Positions 11,092 through 21,338 of a stretch of DNA of 64,000 bases are shown in pieces (the stretch's first letter is position 1; each line of letters opens with the position of its first letter). Location: NCBI RefSeq assembly GCF_000775285.1, contig NZ_JJML01000042.1:21468-85467 (forward strand), read 5' to 3'. The stretch comes from Neosynechococcus sphagnicola sy1 (lineage in GTDB: Bacteria; Cyanobacteriota; Cyanobacteriia; Neosynechococcales; Neosynechococcaceae). Both the position numbers and the translations under genes were made by a program. The notes under the pieces were generated by a model. It was given only the letters and a program-made list of their open reading frames with translations. It did no database searches and had not been told where the DNA came from.

Positions 11092-12282
11092 GTGAAAGCC
11101 ATTACCCTCCTCGGCTCTACCGGGTCGATTGGTACGCAAACCCTGGATATCGTCGCCCAATATCCTGACCAGTTTCGGATCGTCGGCATGTCAGCAGGGC
11201 GCAACATTGAGCGATTGGCGCAACAGATTCGGCAGTTTCATCCCCAGATTGTCGCCCTGGGGGATGCCGAGAAACTCCCCGATTTACAGGCAGCGATCGC
11301 CGATGTGCAGCCCCAACCGACGCTCTTGGGGGGCAGCGCAGGGGTGGTGGAAGTTGCTGGCTATGGCGATGCCCAAACTGTGGTCACCGGAATTGTTGGC
11401 TGTGCTGGGCTGCTGCCCACCATTGCAGCCATTAAAGCCGGGAAAGATATTGCCCTAGCGAACAAAGAAACCTTGATTGCAGGGGGGCCAGTCGTCATGC
11501 CCCTGATTCAGCAATACGGTGTCAAGGTGCTCCCCGCCGATTCCGAGCACTCGGCCATTTTCCAGTGTCTTCAGGGGGTGCCAGCGGGGGGGCTGCGGCG
11601 GATTATCCTGACGGCTTCCGGTGGTGCCTTCCGAGATTGGCCGGTGGAGCAGCTAGGGCAGGTGACGGTGGCAGATGCCCTGAAACATCCCAATTGGTCG
11701 ATGGGGCGCAAGATTACGGTTGACTCTGCAACTTTGATGAATAAGGGGCTGGAAGTGATTGAAGCCCATTATCTGTTCGGGATGGCTTACGACCAAATTG
11801 ACATTGTGATCCATCCCCAGAGTATTATTCACTCCCTGATTGAGCTGCAAGATACCTCGGTGCTGGCCCAACTCGGATGGCCGGATATGCGCCTGCCCCT
11901 GCTCTATGCTCTTTCATGGCCAGAGCGAGTCAGTACGGACTGGGAACGCCTGGATCTGGTAAAAGCTGGAGATTTGACCTTCCGCGCCCCTGACCACCAG
12001 AAATATCCATGTATGCAACTGGCCTATGCAGTGGGACGGGCGGGTGGTTCGATGCCAGCGGTGCTGAATGCCGCCAATGAACAGGCAGTTGCTCTGTTCC
12101 TCGAAGAACGCATTCACTTCCTCGATATTCCCCGTTTGATCGAACAGGTCTGCGATCGCCACCAAGCCAATAACTGCTCCCAACCAACGCTAGAGGATAT
12201 TTTACAGGCAGATCAGTGGGCCCGCGAAACCGTGGTGGCTGCCAGTACCTCCAAGGCACAACAGTTGCTGCCCTTGGGCTAG
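11092..12282 (+). CDS. dxr: 1-deoxy-D-xylulose 5-phosphate reductoisomerase
   Basis: Converts DXP to 2-C-methyl-D-erythritol 4-phosphate with NADPH, the first committed step of the MEP isoprenoid pathway that feeds carotenoids, phytol and quinones. The 396-residue product opens with the NADPH-binding motif [15 protein letters not shown]. It carries NKETLIAGG, the metal/substrate motif [13 protein letters not shown], and [19 protein letters not shown]. The start is GTG at 11092 because the Rossmann strand begins immediately after it and nothing in frame upstream fits. It is transcribed divergently from the large hybrid kinase across a 175-bp gap. Confidence 0.97.
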   Translation: MKAITLLGSTGSIGTQTLDIVAQYPDQFRIVGMSAGRNIERLAQQIRQFHPQIVALGDAEKLPDLQAAIADVQPQPTLLGGSAGVVEVAGYGDAQTVVTGIVGCAGLLPTIAAIKAGKDIALANKETLIAGGPVVMPLIQQYGVKVLPADSEHSAIFQCLQGVPAGGLRRIILTASGGAFRDWPVEQLGQVTVADALKHPNWSMGRKITVDSATLMNKGLEVIEAHYLFGMAYDQIDIVIHPQSIIHSLIELQDTSVLAQLGWPDMRLPLLYALSWPERVSTDWERLDLVKAGDLTFRAPDHQKYPCMQLAYAVGRAGGSMPAVLNAANEQAVALFLEERIHFLDIPRLIEQVCDRHQANNCSQPTLEDILQADQWARETVVAASTSKAQQLLPLG

Positions 12283-12534
12283 GGATTGCTAACTTTAAAA
12301 ATTGCAAAAATTCAACGAACCCGGACTGGATTTTTTTTAGAGTGGGTCTTCGACTCCTAAGAATCGTCTTGACAGACTACGAGTCCACGTCCTGATTCTG
12401 ATAGAATTGCCACCGTTCTGACCGTCGTTCCGTATTAAGCTGCGTATCAAATACCCCTACCCACTCTATTGCTGAAATAGAATAGTGATAGAACTGCTGT
12501 ACTTTCATGCTTGGGAGTCTGCCGGAGGTGTCTG

Positions 12535-12732
12535 ATGTTAATCATCTTGATGGATAAACAGCTACTCTTGCCTCATCCCATCTGTCAAGGCTGTCCACTG
12601 GCCGATCAAAGTGGTCAACCCCGCTGGCATCACGGTCAACTGGGTTGTGGTCGTGCCCTGGGGCGATTGAGTGAGCAGCTACCCCAACAGTACGAGTGTC
12701 AAATGGGCTTCCGAATTGCCAATATTGAATGA
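12535..12732 (+). CDS. Small four-cysteine protein of unknown function
   Basis: A 65-residue protein I do not recognise by name. Cys17 and Cys20 form PICQGCP, Cys38 lies in QLGCGRALG and Cys55 in YECQMG, a spacing that could hold a metal ion or a disulfide. There is no signal peptide or membrane segment. The start ATG at 12535 is chosen over an upstream in-frame TTG because GGAGG (12524-12528) sits six bases ahead of it. It ends 21 bp before the tic20-like gene on the same strand, so they may share a transcript. The 252 bp upstream, after dxr, hold no other feature I can support. Function is unknown; a zinc-ribbon-like fold is only a guess. Confidence 0.6.
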   Translation: MLIILMDKQLLLPHPICQGCPLADQSGQPRWHHGQLGCGRALGRLSEQLPQQYECQMGFRIANIE

Positions 12733-12753
12733 TATGCCTTAGGAGCTTGCATC

Positions 12754-13296
12754 ATGACTTGGCGCGGATCAACCACAGTTCGAGATCGTTTTTTTGCCGG
12801 CCTGCCCTATCTGATCCCTCTGCTAGAATCCCTCAACTTTAGCCTGTTCATTTTTATGCAGGTTCCTTTGCTCCAGGTAATTTTCCTGCCGTTGTTTCCC
12901 CTACTCCTGATATATAACTTTTCCCTGGGGGGGATGCAGATTGTGCCTTTGGCGCTGTTTATCGGTCTGTTCGTGGGGGTGGTGAGAAATCCGGATATGC
13001 ACCATTTCCTGCGCTTTAACACCATGCAGGCACTCTTGATCGCCATTGTTCTCTACCTTTGCAGCCTCCTTCTGTCCCTGGTAGGATTTATGCAGCCTCT
13101 GGTGCCACTGGGCTTCTCTGTATCAGCCTCCTCACTCCAAGGTATCCAGGCACCGATATTGCTGATCATCTTCTTCGATACTGTGTTTTTGGGAACCTTA
13201 GTGGCAGTCGCCTATTCAATTGTCCAGTGTGTCCGAGGGCTCTACGCCGAAATTCCATTCATCTCTGAGGCAGCCTACGAGCAGACCCGCTACTAA
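12754..13296 (+). CDS. Tic20 family protein
   Basis: A 180-residue membrane protein with about four hydrophobic helices and the Tic20/Ycf60 signature, including RDRFFAGLPYLIPLLES near the N-terminus and FLRFNTMQALLIAIVLYL in the middle. In plastids Tic20 forms part of the inner-envelope protein import channel. The role of the cyanobacterial homologue is not settled, so no transport function is claimed. The start ATG at 12754 follows the small cysteine protein closely. The C-terminus (ISEAAYEQTRY) is short and polar. Confidence 0.88.
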   Translation: MTWRGSTTVRDRFFAGLPYLIPLLESLNFSLFIFMQVPLLQVIFLPLFPLLLIYNFSLGGMQIVPLALFIGLFVGVVRNPDMHHFLRFNTMQALLIAIVLYLCSLLLSLVGFMQPLVPLGFSVSASSLQGIQAPILLIIFFDTVFLGTLVAVAYSIVQCVRGLYAEIPFISEAAYEQTRY

Positions 13297-13529
13297 CCTG
13301 GCAGCAGTCTTGTCTGAACTGGGGCTGATTGACTGACAGTCTGCCCTTTGAACAAAATTAGCCTGCACTCCCCCATCCTCGCGTCAGCAGGTGGTGTGAG
13401 CTTCATGTGTCACCCAGGGAATTTAGCTGCATAATTTTCTCAAGGCTTACTGACTCAGAAAGAATCAAAATTTGAAAGTGACTTAGGACTGCAGTGAATG
13501 TCAAGAATGTTGAACAAAGGAGCCTATCC

Positions 13530-14168
13530 GTGAGTCGAGTCCGCAATTTTGTCCTGATCTGTGTTACTGTCTGCTGTCTGGCGATCGCCACGGGTGTCCT
13601 GGCCCAGAAACCCCAACTACCGCCTCCTGACTATTTCCCGTTGCCCATCGCCGCAGTCTGGAAATACAAGACCACCAGTGATGCTGGCACCAACACGGAA
13701 TTTACGCAAACGGTCTTGAAGACAGAATCTCAACCAGATGGCACCCTCCTCTACCTGACGCAGATCTCCTCCAATTCTCCCCAGCAAACTCCCATTCAAA
13801 CTTGGTATTCCAAGCCGCCGGGGTGGGTGATGATGCATAAAATGTCCTACTACCTTACGGAAGGTTCCTTTCAACCCGTCCGCCCATTCTTAAAGAATCC
13901 TCTGGTTCCCGGTACAACCTGGGACTGGAAGGGGACAGGTATTGTGGGGGAGGATATTTCAGAGACCAGTAAAGTGATCGCCCTTGAGGACGTTGTGGTT
14001 CCCGCTGGCAAATACCAAGCCATGAAGGTGATTACCAATGTTAACCAGACTGGCAGTCCCGTCACCAAAACCTATTGGTATGCCAATCATGTTGGTTTGG
14101 TGAAGTCAGTCACCGACTCCAATGGGGTGCAGGCCACCTCCCAACTCGTTTCCTACACGTTTCCCTAG
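13530..14168 (+). CDS. Exported protein of unknown function
   Basis: The GTG at 13530 is preferred to the GTG at 13494, since AAAGGAG precedes it at good spacing and it gives a clean signal peptide (SRVRN, then FVLICVTVCCLAIATGVLA, cleavage near LAQ). The mature protein of about 185 residues is beta-rich, with YFPLPIAAVWKYKTTSDAG near its start and PVTKTYWYANHVGLVKSV near its end. That arrangement is seen in secreted beta-sandwich or lipoprotein-like proteins of unknown role. There is no lipobox. No catalytic motif is visible. The 233 bp between tic20 and this start are AT-rich, with no gene seen. Confidence 0.7.
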   Translation: MSRVRNFVLICVTVCCLAIATGVLAQKPQLPPPDYFPLPIAAVWKYKTTSDAGTNTEFTQTVLKTESQPDGTLLYLTQISSNSPQQTPIQTWYSKPPGWVMMHKMSYYLTEGSFQPVRPFLKNPLVPGTTWDWKGTGIVGEDISETSKVIALEDVVVPAGKYQAMKVITNVNQTGSPVTKTYWYANHVGLVKSVTDSNGVQATSQLVSYTFP

Positions 14169-14281
14169 TACTCTGTCAACCTTTAGGGGTGGGATAAGGT
14201 GCAAAAAACCCCAGAAACTAGGGGGGAAATATTGTTAGAAATTGCAGACTCTCTCAGGATAGCCTTGGGAAATCACTGGCC

Positions 14282-16525
14282 TTAAGATGACTTCGGCAGT
14301 GAGCGGGTGAGGCGCTCCAGATCTTGCAGGGCTTCAGCGGCTGACTGGTAGCGATCGCTAAAGTAATAGCGCACCATCTTATCTAGAATCCCTGACAACT
14401 GGGGGCTCACTTTTGCCAGATGTTGCCAGAGAATTTCCCCGGTTCGAGGATCTTTCTGGAACTGTTTGGGAACTAATCCGGTGAGTCCCTGAATGCCAAT
14501 GACCCCTAATGCATAGACATCACTGCTCAGACCAGGTTGACCGGAGAGTTGCTCAGCAGGGGCATAACCCGGCGTTCCAATCACAACGGTATTGCTTTCT
14601 TCCTCCTCTCGTTCTGGAGGGCGGATTTGTTTCACCGCTCCAAAATCTATCAGGACAAGGCGGTTATCGGATTGGCGACGAATGATATTTCCTGGTTTGA
14701 TATCCCGGTGAATAATCCGATGATGGTGAATGAAGGCCAGTACCTCTAAGATGCCCCGCAACATTTCAATGACCCGTGCTTCCGACAGCTGTTTGCCGGG
14801 AACCAGCTCATTGGAGAGGGAATGCCCTTGGACAAATTCTTCCACCAAATAAAATTCTTTATTTTCTTCAAAATAAGCTAACAGTTGGGGAATGCGGTTG
14901 TGTTGCCCCAGCTGCTCTAAGATTTCAGCTTCAGTGTTGAACAGGCGACGGGCAACTTGCAGGAATTTGGGATCTTTCCGCGCTGGACGCAGGTGTTTCA
15001 CCACACACAGGGGATTGCCTGGTCGCTTGGTATCTTCTGCCAGATAGGTTTGTCCAAACCCCCCTGCCCCTAGAACTTTTTTTATCCGATAGCGCCCGCT
15101 CAACAGGGTGTTGAGGCTGTCGGCAATCGGGGTGGTCTCGGGCACGGCATCACTCTGCGCCTCTCGACTTTCCTTGAGCATGGCCTGTAAGAGCGCGATC
15201 GCCTTATCCTGTTCCTGGGACTGCTCCGCAATTTGTTTTTGCGATATCTGGGCTTTATAGGCGGCATAGGTGACCAAGCTGCCTGCGGTGCCAACAAGGG
15301 CGATCGCGGGAGGAATTACTGGTACCCAGCCTGCCTTGAGAAAGATCACATAGCAGCCCCCTGCCAGACTCCCCAGAGCCACTGCCGTCAACGCCCCCAG
15401 TTGCAGGGGATGGCGCACCCACCAAGCCAAGGTTCCCCCCACCAGTGCCCACCCTAAAATCCACAATCCCTCTCCCCACTTGGGCCAGTACCAGAACAGA
15501 GAACGGCCATCCAGAACCGCACTGAGAATCTGGCTGGTCATTTGGGCATGGAGCACCACCCCCGGCATGAAGATATCCTCCTGCTGCCCAGCACTGTAGG
15601 GGGTAAGAAAAGTGTCTTTTACACTCAACGCCGAGACCCCTAAGAGCACCAATTTATCCTTCACCCAGTCAGGGCGAAACTGGCCCTGCAAGACATCAGT
15701 GAGGCTGATCATCCGGGCAACCTGTTGAGGAGAACGATACCGCAACAAGATCTGATGGCCTTGGGCATCGATACGCCGATATCCACCGTCATTTTCGTGG
15801 AGGGGTCTAAAAACAGCGGATCCCAGTTGTAGATAATTTTGTGGTGTCAGCTGGGGTTCGATGCCCTGAGCCACTAAATAACTCAGTGCCAGTTGCAAAC
15901 CCAGAGAATTAGTGGTAGTACACTTCCCCCGTTGTTCGGTCATCGAGATTAAATTACGGCGCACCACATTATCGGGGTCAATCACAATATCGCTAAAACC
16001 TACCGCCTCCATGGGAACTCCGGGAGGCGGTGCCACTCCCTGCACCGATTTTGTCCGCACCTTGCAGACGGGCACAATGACATCGCTGGTCTGAAACCGG
16101 GTGGCTAATTCGCGATGTCCCGGCTCGACAGGTAAATCTCGGTATAAATCCAGGCCAATCGCCAAGGGTTGAGCCTGTTCAAGCTTTCCCAGGGCTTGGT
16201 TCAAGGCTTGGTCTGAAATCGGCCACTTCTTTTGCCGTTGAATATCTTCTTCCGTAATTGTAACCACCAACAAACGGGGGTCTGGTGCTTCCTCGGGCTG
16301 GAGGCGAACAAACGCATCAAAGGTGACCAGCTCTACTCCCTGCAAGACGCCGAGATAGCGCAGACCCACCACCAGTAGCGTCATGATCCCACTGGTCAGC
16401 AACATCGGCATTCCCGATCGCAAGAGGGGCAAAAGCTTTAACAGCCAAGCTTTTTGAGGTTCATGCTTACCGATTTGAGTCTCAGTATCCTGCTTGATCG
16501 TGGCCTTGGTCTCCCGCCGAGTCAT
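14282..16525 (-). CDS. CHASE2-domain serine/threonine protein kinase
   Basis: A 747-residue membrane receptor kinase. A first membrane helix near residues 37-58 precedes a CHASE2 extracytoplasmic sensor domain (about 60-340), then two or three more helices (about 350-430), and a cytoplasmic eukaryotic-type kinase domain (about 480-745). Kinase landmarks are complete: GAGGFGQTYLAED, the Lys in CVVKHLRPA, HRDIKPGNII, IDFGAVKQI and GTPGYAPAEQLSGQ. It should phosphorylate Ser/Thr on unknown targets after sensing an unknown outside signal. The gene lies 159 bp downstream of a DUF928 gene on the same strand, a pairing common in cyanobacteria. Confidence 0.92.
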   Translation of the reverse strand: MTRRETKATIKQDTETQIGKHEPQKAWLLKLLPLLRSGMPMLLTSGIMTLLVVGLRYLGVLQGVELVTFDAFVRLQPEEAPDPRLLVVTITEEDIQRQKKWPISDQALNQALGKLEQAQPLAIGLDLYRDLPVEPGHRELATRFQTSDVIVPVCKVRTKSVQGVAPPPGVPMEAVGFSDIVIDPDNVVRRNLISMTEQRGKCTTTNSLGLQLALSYLVAQGIEPQLTPQNYLQLGSAVFRPLHENDGGYRRIDAQGHQILLRYRSPQQVARMISLTDVLQGQFRPDWVKDKLVLLGVSALSVKDTFLTPYSAGQQEDIFMPGVVLHAQMTSQILSAVLDGRSLFWYWPKWGEGLWILGWALVGGTLAWWVRHPLQLGALTAVALGSLAGGCYVIFLKAGWVPVIPPAIALVGTAGSLVTYAAYKAQISQKQIAEQSQEQDKAIALLQAMLKESREAQSDAVPETTPIADSLNTLLSGRYRIKKVLGAGGFGQTYLAEDTKRPGNPLCVVKHLRPARKDPKFLQVARRLFNTEAEILEQLGQHNRIPQLLAYFEENKEFYLVEEFVQGHSLSNELVPGKQLSEARVIEMLRGILEVLAFIHHHRIIHRDIKPGNIIRRQSDNRLVLIDFGAVKQIRPPEREEEESNTVVIGTPGYAPAEQLSGQPGLSSDVYALGVIGIQGLTGLVPKQFQKDPRTGEILWQHLAKVSPQLSGILDKMVRYYFSDRYQSAAEALQDLERLTRSLPKSS

Positions 16526-16684
16526 CTCCTGCCTCCACCGCTGACTTGCCTAGAAACTGTTGATTCCCATAGAGAAACTGGGGATGCCAAAACCACAATG
16601 AACCCTGCCCACCCAAATGGATCACCGAAGTTCATCCCCAAGGCAACCACGCAAGTTAAACCGAGAGAGCTACCCAGAATGGCA

Positions 16685-17524
16685 CTATTGAAGGGCGCAA
16701 CAGGAGATTAAAGGTTCCGCAGTAATTTTGTCTAGCTTGACTGAATTCAATAAATCTGTCCAGTCAGCCGCTAGAATCGGGTCATTGGGCCGGGTACGGC
16801 GTAAATCAGCGAGGGCTGTCAAAGCTTCGTACCAGATCCCCGCCTCTGCATACACCGCTGGGCGTTCATCAGGCTTGGCCTTCAATAAGTTGCTATTCAG
16901 TCCCGGACTCGGTTCAATCCGTTGAATCCAGCCTTCCACGGAGACATTGGCAGAGGGTTCATCAGCATCGCAGACCACGGTGAAATACCAGTGATACTGC
17001 TTGCCAACTTCTAAGGGGGACAGGACACCCGTATCTGGCAAGGTAAAACTTACAATGCCATTGGTACCTTTCAAGGGCATCATGGTTTTGTAAATTTCTT
17101 TGTAGTTCTGATCTTGCAAAATAAATTCAGCGGTAGTTGCGGTGGTGGTGGGCACATAAATAAACAGTGTTGGGAAGCCCACTGTGGTGTATCCCAAGTT
17201 TGTGGTCGGCATCAGGGCGGTCAGTTTCTTCCCCGGTGAGGGATCAACCGAAGCTGAAACTGGAGAACAGCCACCACGAGCCGCCCCACCTTCTCGGCTT
17301 CCGGGAGCACCTCGGTCTGGGAGGCGAAAGACCACCCGACGACTTCTGAGGGCCAGGTTCGTTGAGGACGGGGTGACAGACAGGTGGGTTGCACCAAGAG
17401 ATGCCCCCGGATTAGCCTCAGCTGGGTAGGTCTCGACAACAGACAAGGAGGTAAAGCAGGTCAGTGCCAGGATTGTGGTGAAAGACTTTAAATAGGAGGG
17501 AGCTTGAGAACTTCGACACTTCAT
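16685..17524 (-). CDS. DUF928 family exported protein
   Basis: Recognised as DUF928 from the block FPTLFIYVPTTTATTAEFILQD, the later strand KQYHWYFTVVCDADEPSANVSVEGWI, and the AEAGIWYEALTALADLR motif before the C-terminus. The start ATG at 17524 is chosen because AGAGG precedes it and it begins a signal peptide (SFTTILALTCFTSLSVVETYPAEA). An upstream ATG at 17569 would add 15 residues. The protein should be periplasmic or envelope-associated. It precedes the CHASE2 kinase gene on the same strand. Function is unknown; a role in delivering a signal to the CHASE2 domain is only suggested by gene order. Confidence 0.85.
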   Translation of the reverse strand: MKCRSSQAPSYLKSFTTILALTCFTSLSVVETYPAEANPGASLGATHLSVTPSSTNLALRSRRVVFRLPDRGAPGSREGGAARGGCSPVSASVDPSPGKKLTALMPTTNLGYTTVGFPTLFIYVPTTTATTAEFILQDQNYKEIYKTMMPLKGTNGIVSFTLPDTGVLSPLEVGKQYHWYFTVVCDADEPSANVSVEGWIQRIEPSPGLNSNLLKAKPDERPAVYAEAGIWYEALTALADLRRTRPNDPILAADWTDLLNSVKLDKITAEPLISCCALQ

Positions 17525-17713
17525 CTCTGGTATCCTCTTGACGGGAGAGCAGCAATCTTTCAAAGCCATACTAGCCTCAACAATTCGTGTTAGGGGCGAG
17601 TATTACTTACAAGTTAAATAACTAAAATTACGCAATAAACGGGAGAATGATAACTAACGGGACGCGGGAGTTTACCGAGTCTTAACCTGCCTAAATCTAT
17701 CGAATTTTGGCCG

Positions 17714-18590
17714 TTGCTACCTCGCCAAGACACCCCACAACTCAGTACTGAAAACCTTGGCACCGGTTGGCAGGGGAGTCTCGATCTGCGCTTTGGCCGT
17801 AAAGGCAATGAGACGCAGCTGATCCATGCCTATACCCAGGCTCCCCTGAAAATTCAGCGTCCCTTTTATCCGGAAGGAACTGACGTTTGCCATGGTGTGC
17901 TTTTACATACAGCGGGGGGGATGGTAGGGGGCGATCGCCTGTCCATGACCCTCCAGCTAGAACCCCAGGCCCATGCCTTGATCACAACTGTAGCAGCCAA
18001 CAAGATTTATCGCAGCAATGGATTAGCTGCCCAGCAAGTTCTTCAGATCCAGGTTGCAGAAGGGGCTTGCCTGGAGTGGCTCCCCCAGGAAACGATTGTC
18101 TTCAGTGGGGCAGATTTTCGTCAACAGGCTCGCATTGAACTTGCACCCCAGGCCACCTGGATTGGCTGGGAAATTACCCGTTTGGGGCGGACTGCCAGCG
18201 GTGAGCAGTTTACCCAGGGAACCTGGCAGAATTGCACCGAAGTCTGGCAACAGGGGCGACCCCTTTGGATCGACCCCCAGCGCCTTGCAGGGGGGGTAAC
18301 CGCTGTTGAGGGTCGAGAATGGATTGGCGGGATGTTCTGTAGTTGGCAGCATGGCGATGGTTGGGCAAATGGTGTCCCCAGCGTTGGTTGCCCAAGCTCG
18401 CGACCTCTGGCAGCATCACGACCCATCCCAAGGGGAAATCGGGGTGACTCGTCTGCTAACGGGGATGCTGTGTCGATATCGGGGAGCTTCAACCTTGGAA
18501 GCCAAGACATGGTTTGTGGCGGTGTGGGATCTGCTACGATGCGCTCTTTGGGGACGACGTGCCTGCCGCCCTAGAGTTTGGCCGCTCTGA
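17714..18590 (+). CDS. ureD: Urease accessory protein UreD (frameshifted)
   Basis: UreD is the scaffold that helps insert nickel into urease with UreF and UreG. The first frame carries the family core: RPFYPEGTDVCHGVLLHTAGGMVGGDRL (split over residues 55-83), AANKIYRSNGLAAQQ and CLEWLPQETIVFSGA. Around 18326-18345 the frame breaks. The continuation is the +1 frame reading VGSMAMVGQMVSPALVAQA and then GEIGVTRLLTGMLCRYRG to the TGA at 18590. One extra base explains it. The start is uncertain; TTG at 17714 is the most upstream usable codon. It leads a ureDABC cluster. The divergent DUF928 gene lies about 190 bp upstream. Confidence 0.88.
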
Positions 18591-18734
18591 ACTGTGGATT
18601 CCCTTGGTATTTCCGGCCTGGATGCTGTCGGTAAACGGTTGTTGATACTGCCAAGGTGGTGTATGTTCATGGACGATGCGCTCAAAGTCTGGGCTAGAAG
18701 CAGCCAGGAGCGATGAATCTACACAGGAGTAAGC

Positions 18735-19037
18735 ATGCAACTTACACCCCAGGAAAAAGACAAGCTACTGATATTTACCGCTGCCCTCCTCGCTGAACGC
18801 CGGAAAGCCAAAGGATTAAAGCTCAACTATCCCGAGGCGATCGCCTATATTACGGCGGCAATTTTAGAAGGTGCCCGAGAAGGGCAAACGGTTGCCGAAC
18901 TGATGACCTATGGCACCACGCTCTTAACCCGTGAAGATGTCATGGTCGGGATTCCAGAAATGATTCACGAGGTACAAGTCGAGGGAACTTTCCCCGATGG
19001 TACGAAGTTGGTAACGGTTCATGCCCCCATTCGTTAA
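18735..19037 (+). CDS. ureA: Urease subunit gamma
   Basis: The 100-residue gamma subunit of the (UreABC)3 urease, which hydrolyses urea to ammonia and carbamate in the cytoplasm. It matches the family end to end: [18 protein letters not shown] at the start, [22 protein letters not shown] in the middle and [13 protein letters not shown] at the C-terminus. The ATG at 18735 follows AGGAG at normal distance. It lies 144 bp after ureD and 67 bp before ureB. Confidence 0.97.
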   Translation: MQLTPQEKDKLLIFTAALLAERRKAKGLKLNYPEAIAYITAAILEGAREGQTVAELMTYGTTLLTREDVMVGIPEMIHEVQVEGTFPDGTKLVTVHAPIR

Positions 19038-19104
19038 CCGTGGGTCTAAGGCTAGGAGGTTCGCTCCGCAGGTATTGTTGATTTTTTAGCGGTGAGGTGC
19101 TGCC

Positions 19105-19410
19105 ATGATTCCAGGGGAACTGATGGTTGAAGCGGGAGAAATTGAACTGAATGCAGGTAGGCCAACGGTTCAACTCTCGGTGGCTAATACGGGCGATCGC
19201 CCGATTCAGGTGGGGTCTCACTTCCACTTTTATGAGGTCAACAACGCCCTGATCTTTGACCGTGAAGCTGCCCGAGGAATGCGACTTGACATTCCCGCAG
19301 GAACCGCCGTGCGCTTTGAACCTGGAGATCAGCGAGACGTTACATTAGTGGGTCTCGTCGGTAGTCGCCAAGTCTATGGCTTCAATGGCAAGATCAACGG
19401 TTTTTTATGA
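19105..19410 (+). CDS. ureB: Urease subunit beta
   Basis: A 101-residue urease beta subunit. It contains the typical [19 protein letters not shown] start, the [21 protein letters not shown] block and the [19 protein letters not shown] block. It associates with UreA and UreC in the enzyme core. It is followed after 160 bp by ureC on the same strand. That spacer shows no additional gene. Confidence 0.97.
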   Translation: MIPGELMVEAGEIELNAGRPTVQLSVANTGDRPIQVGSHFHFYEVNNALIFDREAARGMRLDIPAGTAVRFEPGDQRDVTLVGLVGSRQVYGFNGKINGFL

Positions 19411-19570
19411 CCCGCAAGAATAGCGTCGGTGAATTCGCACGGTACCTTGACGATAGTGGCAGTCCAAAACCTGATCCAAATGATGCGGCTTCCTCCTTCG
19501 CATTCTTCCTTCGCAATGGGTGGTGTCCTCAAGTTATCTACTAATAAAAATCAATATTGCAGGAGCAAGC

Positions 19571-21281
19571 ATGAGTTACAGAATGGATCGCCGCGCCTAT
19601 GCAGAGACCTTTGGCCCGACGGTGGGCGATCGCCTGCGCTTAGCCGACACAGAGTTAATCATCGAAGTGGAACAGGATTTCACCACCTATGGGGATGAAG
19701 TCAAATTTGGCGGTGGCAAGGTGATCCGGGATGGCATGGGACAGTCCCCCATTGCCAATGGAGAAGGGGCGGTGGATTTGGTGATCACCAATGCCCTGAT
19801 TCTGGATTGGTGGGGCATTGTCAAAGCCGATGTCGGCATTAAAGCAGGGCGGATCGTGAAGATTGGCAAGGCTGGCAATCCCTATATTCAAGACAAGATT
19901 GATATTGTCATTGGCCCCGGCACCGAAGCCCTGGCCGGGGAAGGCATGATCCTCACCGCAGGGGGCATCGATAGCCATATTCACTTTATCTGCCCCCAAC
20001 AAATTGAGGTTGCAATCGCCTCGGGGGTTACCACCCTGATTGGCGGCGGCACTGGCCCTGCCACGGGCACCAATGCGACGACCTGTACGCCAGGGCCTTG
20101 GAACCTTTACCGGATGCTACAAGCTGCCGAAGCCTTTCCGGTGAACTTAGGATTTCTGGGCAAGGGCAACAGTGGTCAACCCCAGGGTCTCAATGAACAG
20201 ATCGAGGCGGGGGCCATAGGTCTGAAGCTCCACGAAGACTGGGGTACGACTCCAGCCGCCATTGACACCTGCTTAGGGGTTGCCGATGCCTATGATGTCC
20301 AGGTCGCGATTCACACGGACACCTTAAATGAAGCAGGGTTTGTCGAAGATACCATTGCTGCCTTTAAGGGCCGCACCATCCATGCCTATCACACGGAAGG
20401 GGCGGGGGGGGTCCATGCTCCAGACATCATTAAAGTCTGTGGTCAGTCCCATGTGTTGCCCTCCTCCACCAATCCCACCCGTCCCTACACCCGTAATACC
20501 CTCGACGAGCACCTGGATATGCTGATGGTGTGTCATCATCTTGATCCATCCATTGCTGAAGATGTGGCCTTTGCAGAGTCGCGGATTCGTCGGGAAACCA
20601 TTGCAGCGGAAGATATTCTCCATGACTTGGGAGCCTTTAGTATGATTGCCTCCGACTCCCAGGCCATGGGACGGGTGGGGGAGGTGATTATTCGTACCTG
20701 GCAAACGGGTCACAAAATGAAGGTGCAGCGGGGAGCCTTGGCTCCAGATAGTAGCCGCAATGATAATTTCCGCGCCAAGCGTTACATTGCCAAGTACACG
20801 ATTAATCCAGCAATCACCCATGGGATTGCCCAACACGTTGGCTCTGTGGAAGTGGGAAAACTGGCCGATCTTTGTCTCTGGCGTCCGGCTTTCTTTGGCG
20901 TTAAACCCGAGGTGGTGCTCAAGGGAGGGCTGATTGCCTGGTCCCAAATGGGGGATGCCAATGCCAGTATTCCAACCCCCCAACCGGTTCACATGCGCCC
21001 GATGTTTGGCAGCTTTGGGGGGGGCGATCGCCGCCACATCCCTGACCTTTGTTTCCCAGGCTGCCCTGTCGCGGGGGATTCCTGAGCAGTTAGGATTGCA
21101 GAAACTTGCCGTAGCGGTCTCGGGAACGCGGCAGATTAGCAAACGAGAGATGAAGCTGAACACGGCGCTACCCCAGATGGAGGTCGATGCTGAGACCTAT
21201 GAAGTCAGAGCTGATGGCGAACTGCTCACCTGTGAACCCGCCACCGTCTTACCGATGGCGCAACGCTATTTTCTGTTCTAG
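19571..21281 (+). CDS. ureC: Urease subunit alpha (frameshifted near 3' end)
   Basis: Catalytic subunit of urease. The start is ATG at 19571 ([20 protein letters not shown]) with AGGAG just upstream, rather than the ATG at 19520. Nickel ligands are present: GGIDSHIHF (two His), the carbamylated Lys in GLKLHEDWG, His in [13 protein letters not shown] and [15 protein letters not shown], and the catalytic flap [19 protein letters not shown]. At 21017-21024 there are eight G. Seven restore the frame, so that [19 protein letters not shown] continues through [21 protein letters not shown] to the stop at 21281, giving about 569 residues. ureE, ureF and ureG are not in this window and must lie elsewhere. 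Confidence 0.96.
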
Positions 21282-21338
21282 GGAGCTGTCAAGAAGGGTT
21301 GCACTTGCCAGGGTTAGAGTCGGGAATGCGAGAAGGAA

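Noticed and set aside
13297..13529. Search for a riboswitch or small RNA between tic20 and the exported protein gene
   Set aside because: Only AT-rich sequence with short imperfect repeats; nothing matches a known motif.
20324..21163. 279-codon minus-strand frame opposite ureC
   Set aside because: It is antisense to invariant urease active-site sequence, so its openness reflects codon usage of ureC.
16685..21281. Whether the DUF928, kinase and urease genes form a horizontally acquired island
   Set aside because: No mobile element, direct repeat, tRNA edge or base-composition change was noticed, and HIP1 sites continue through the region.
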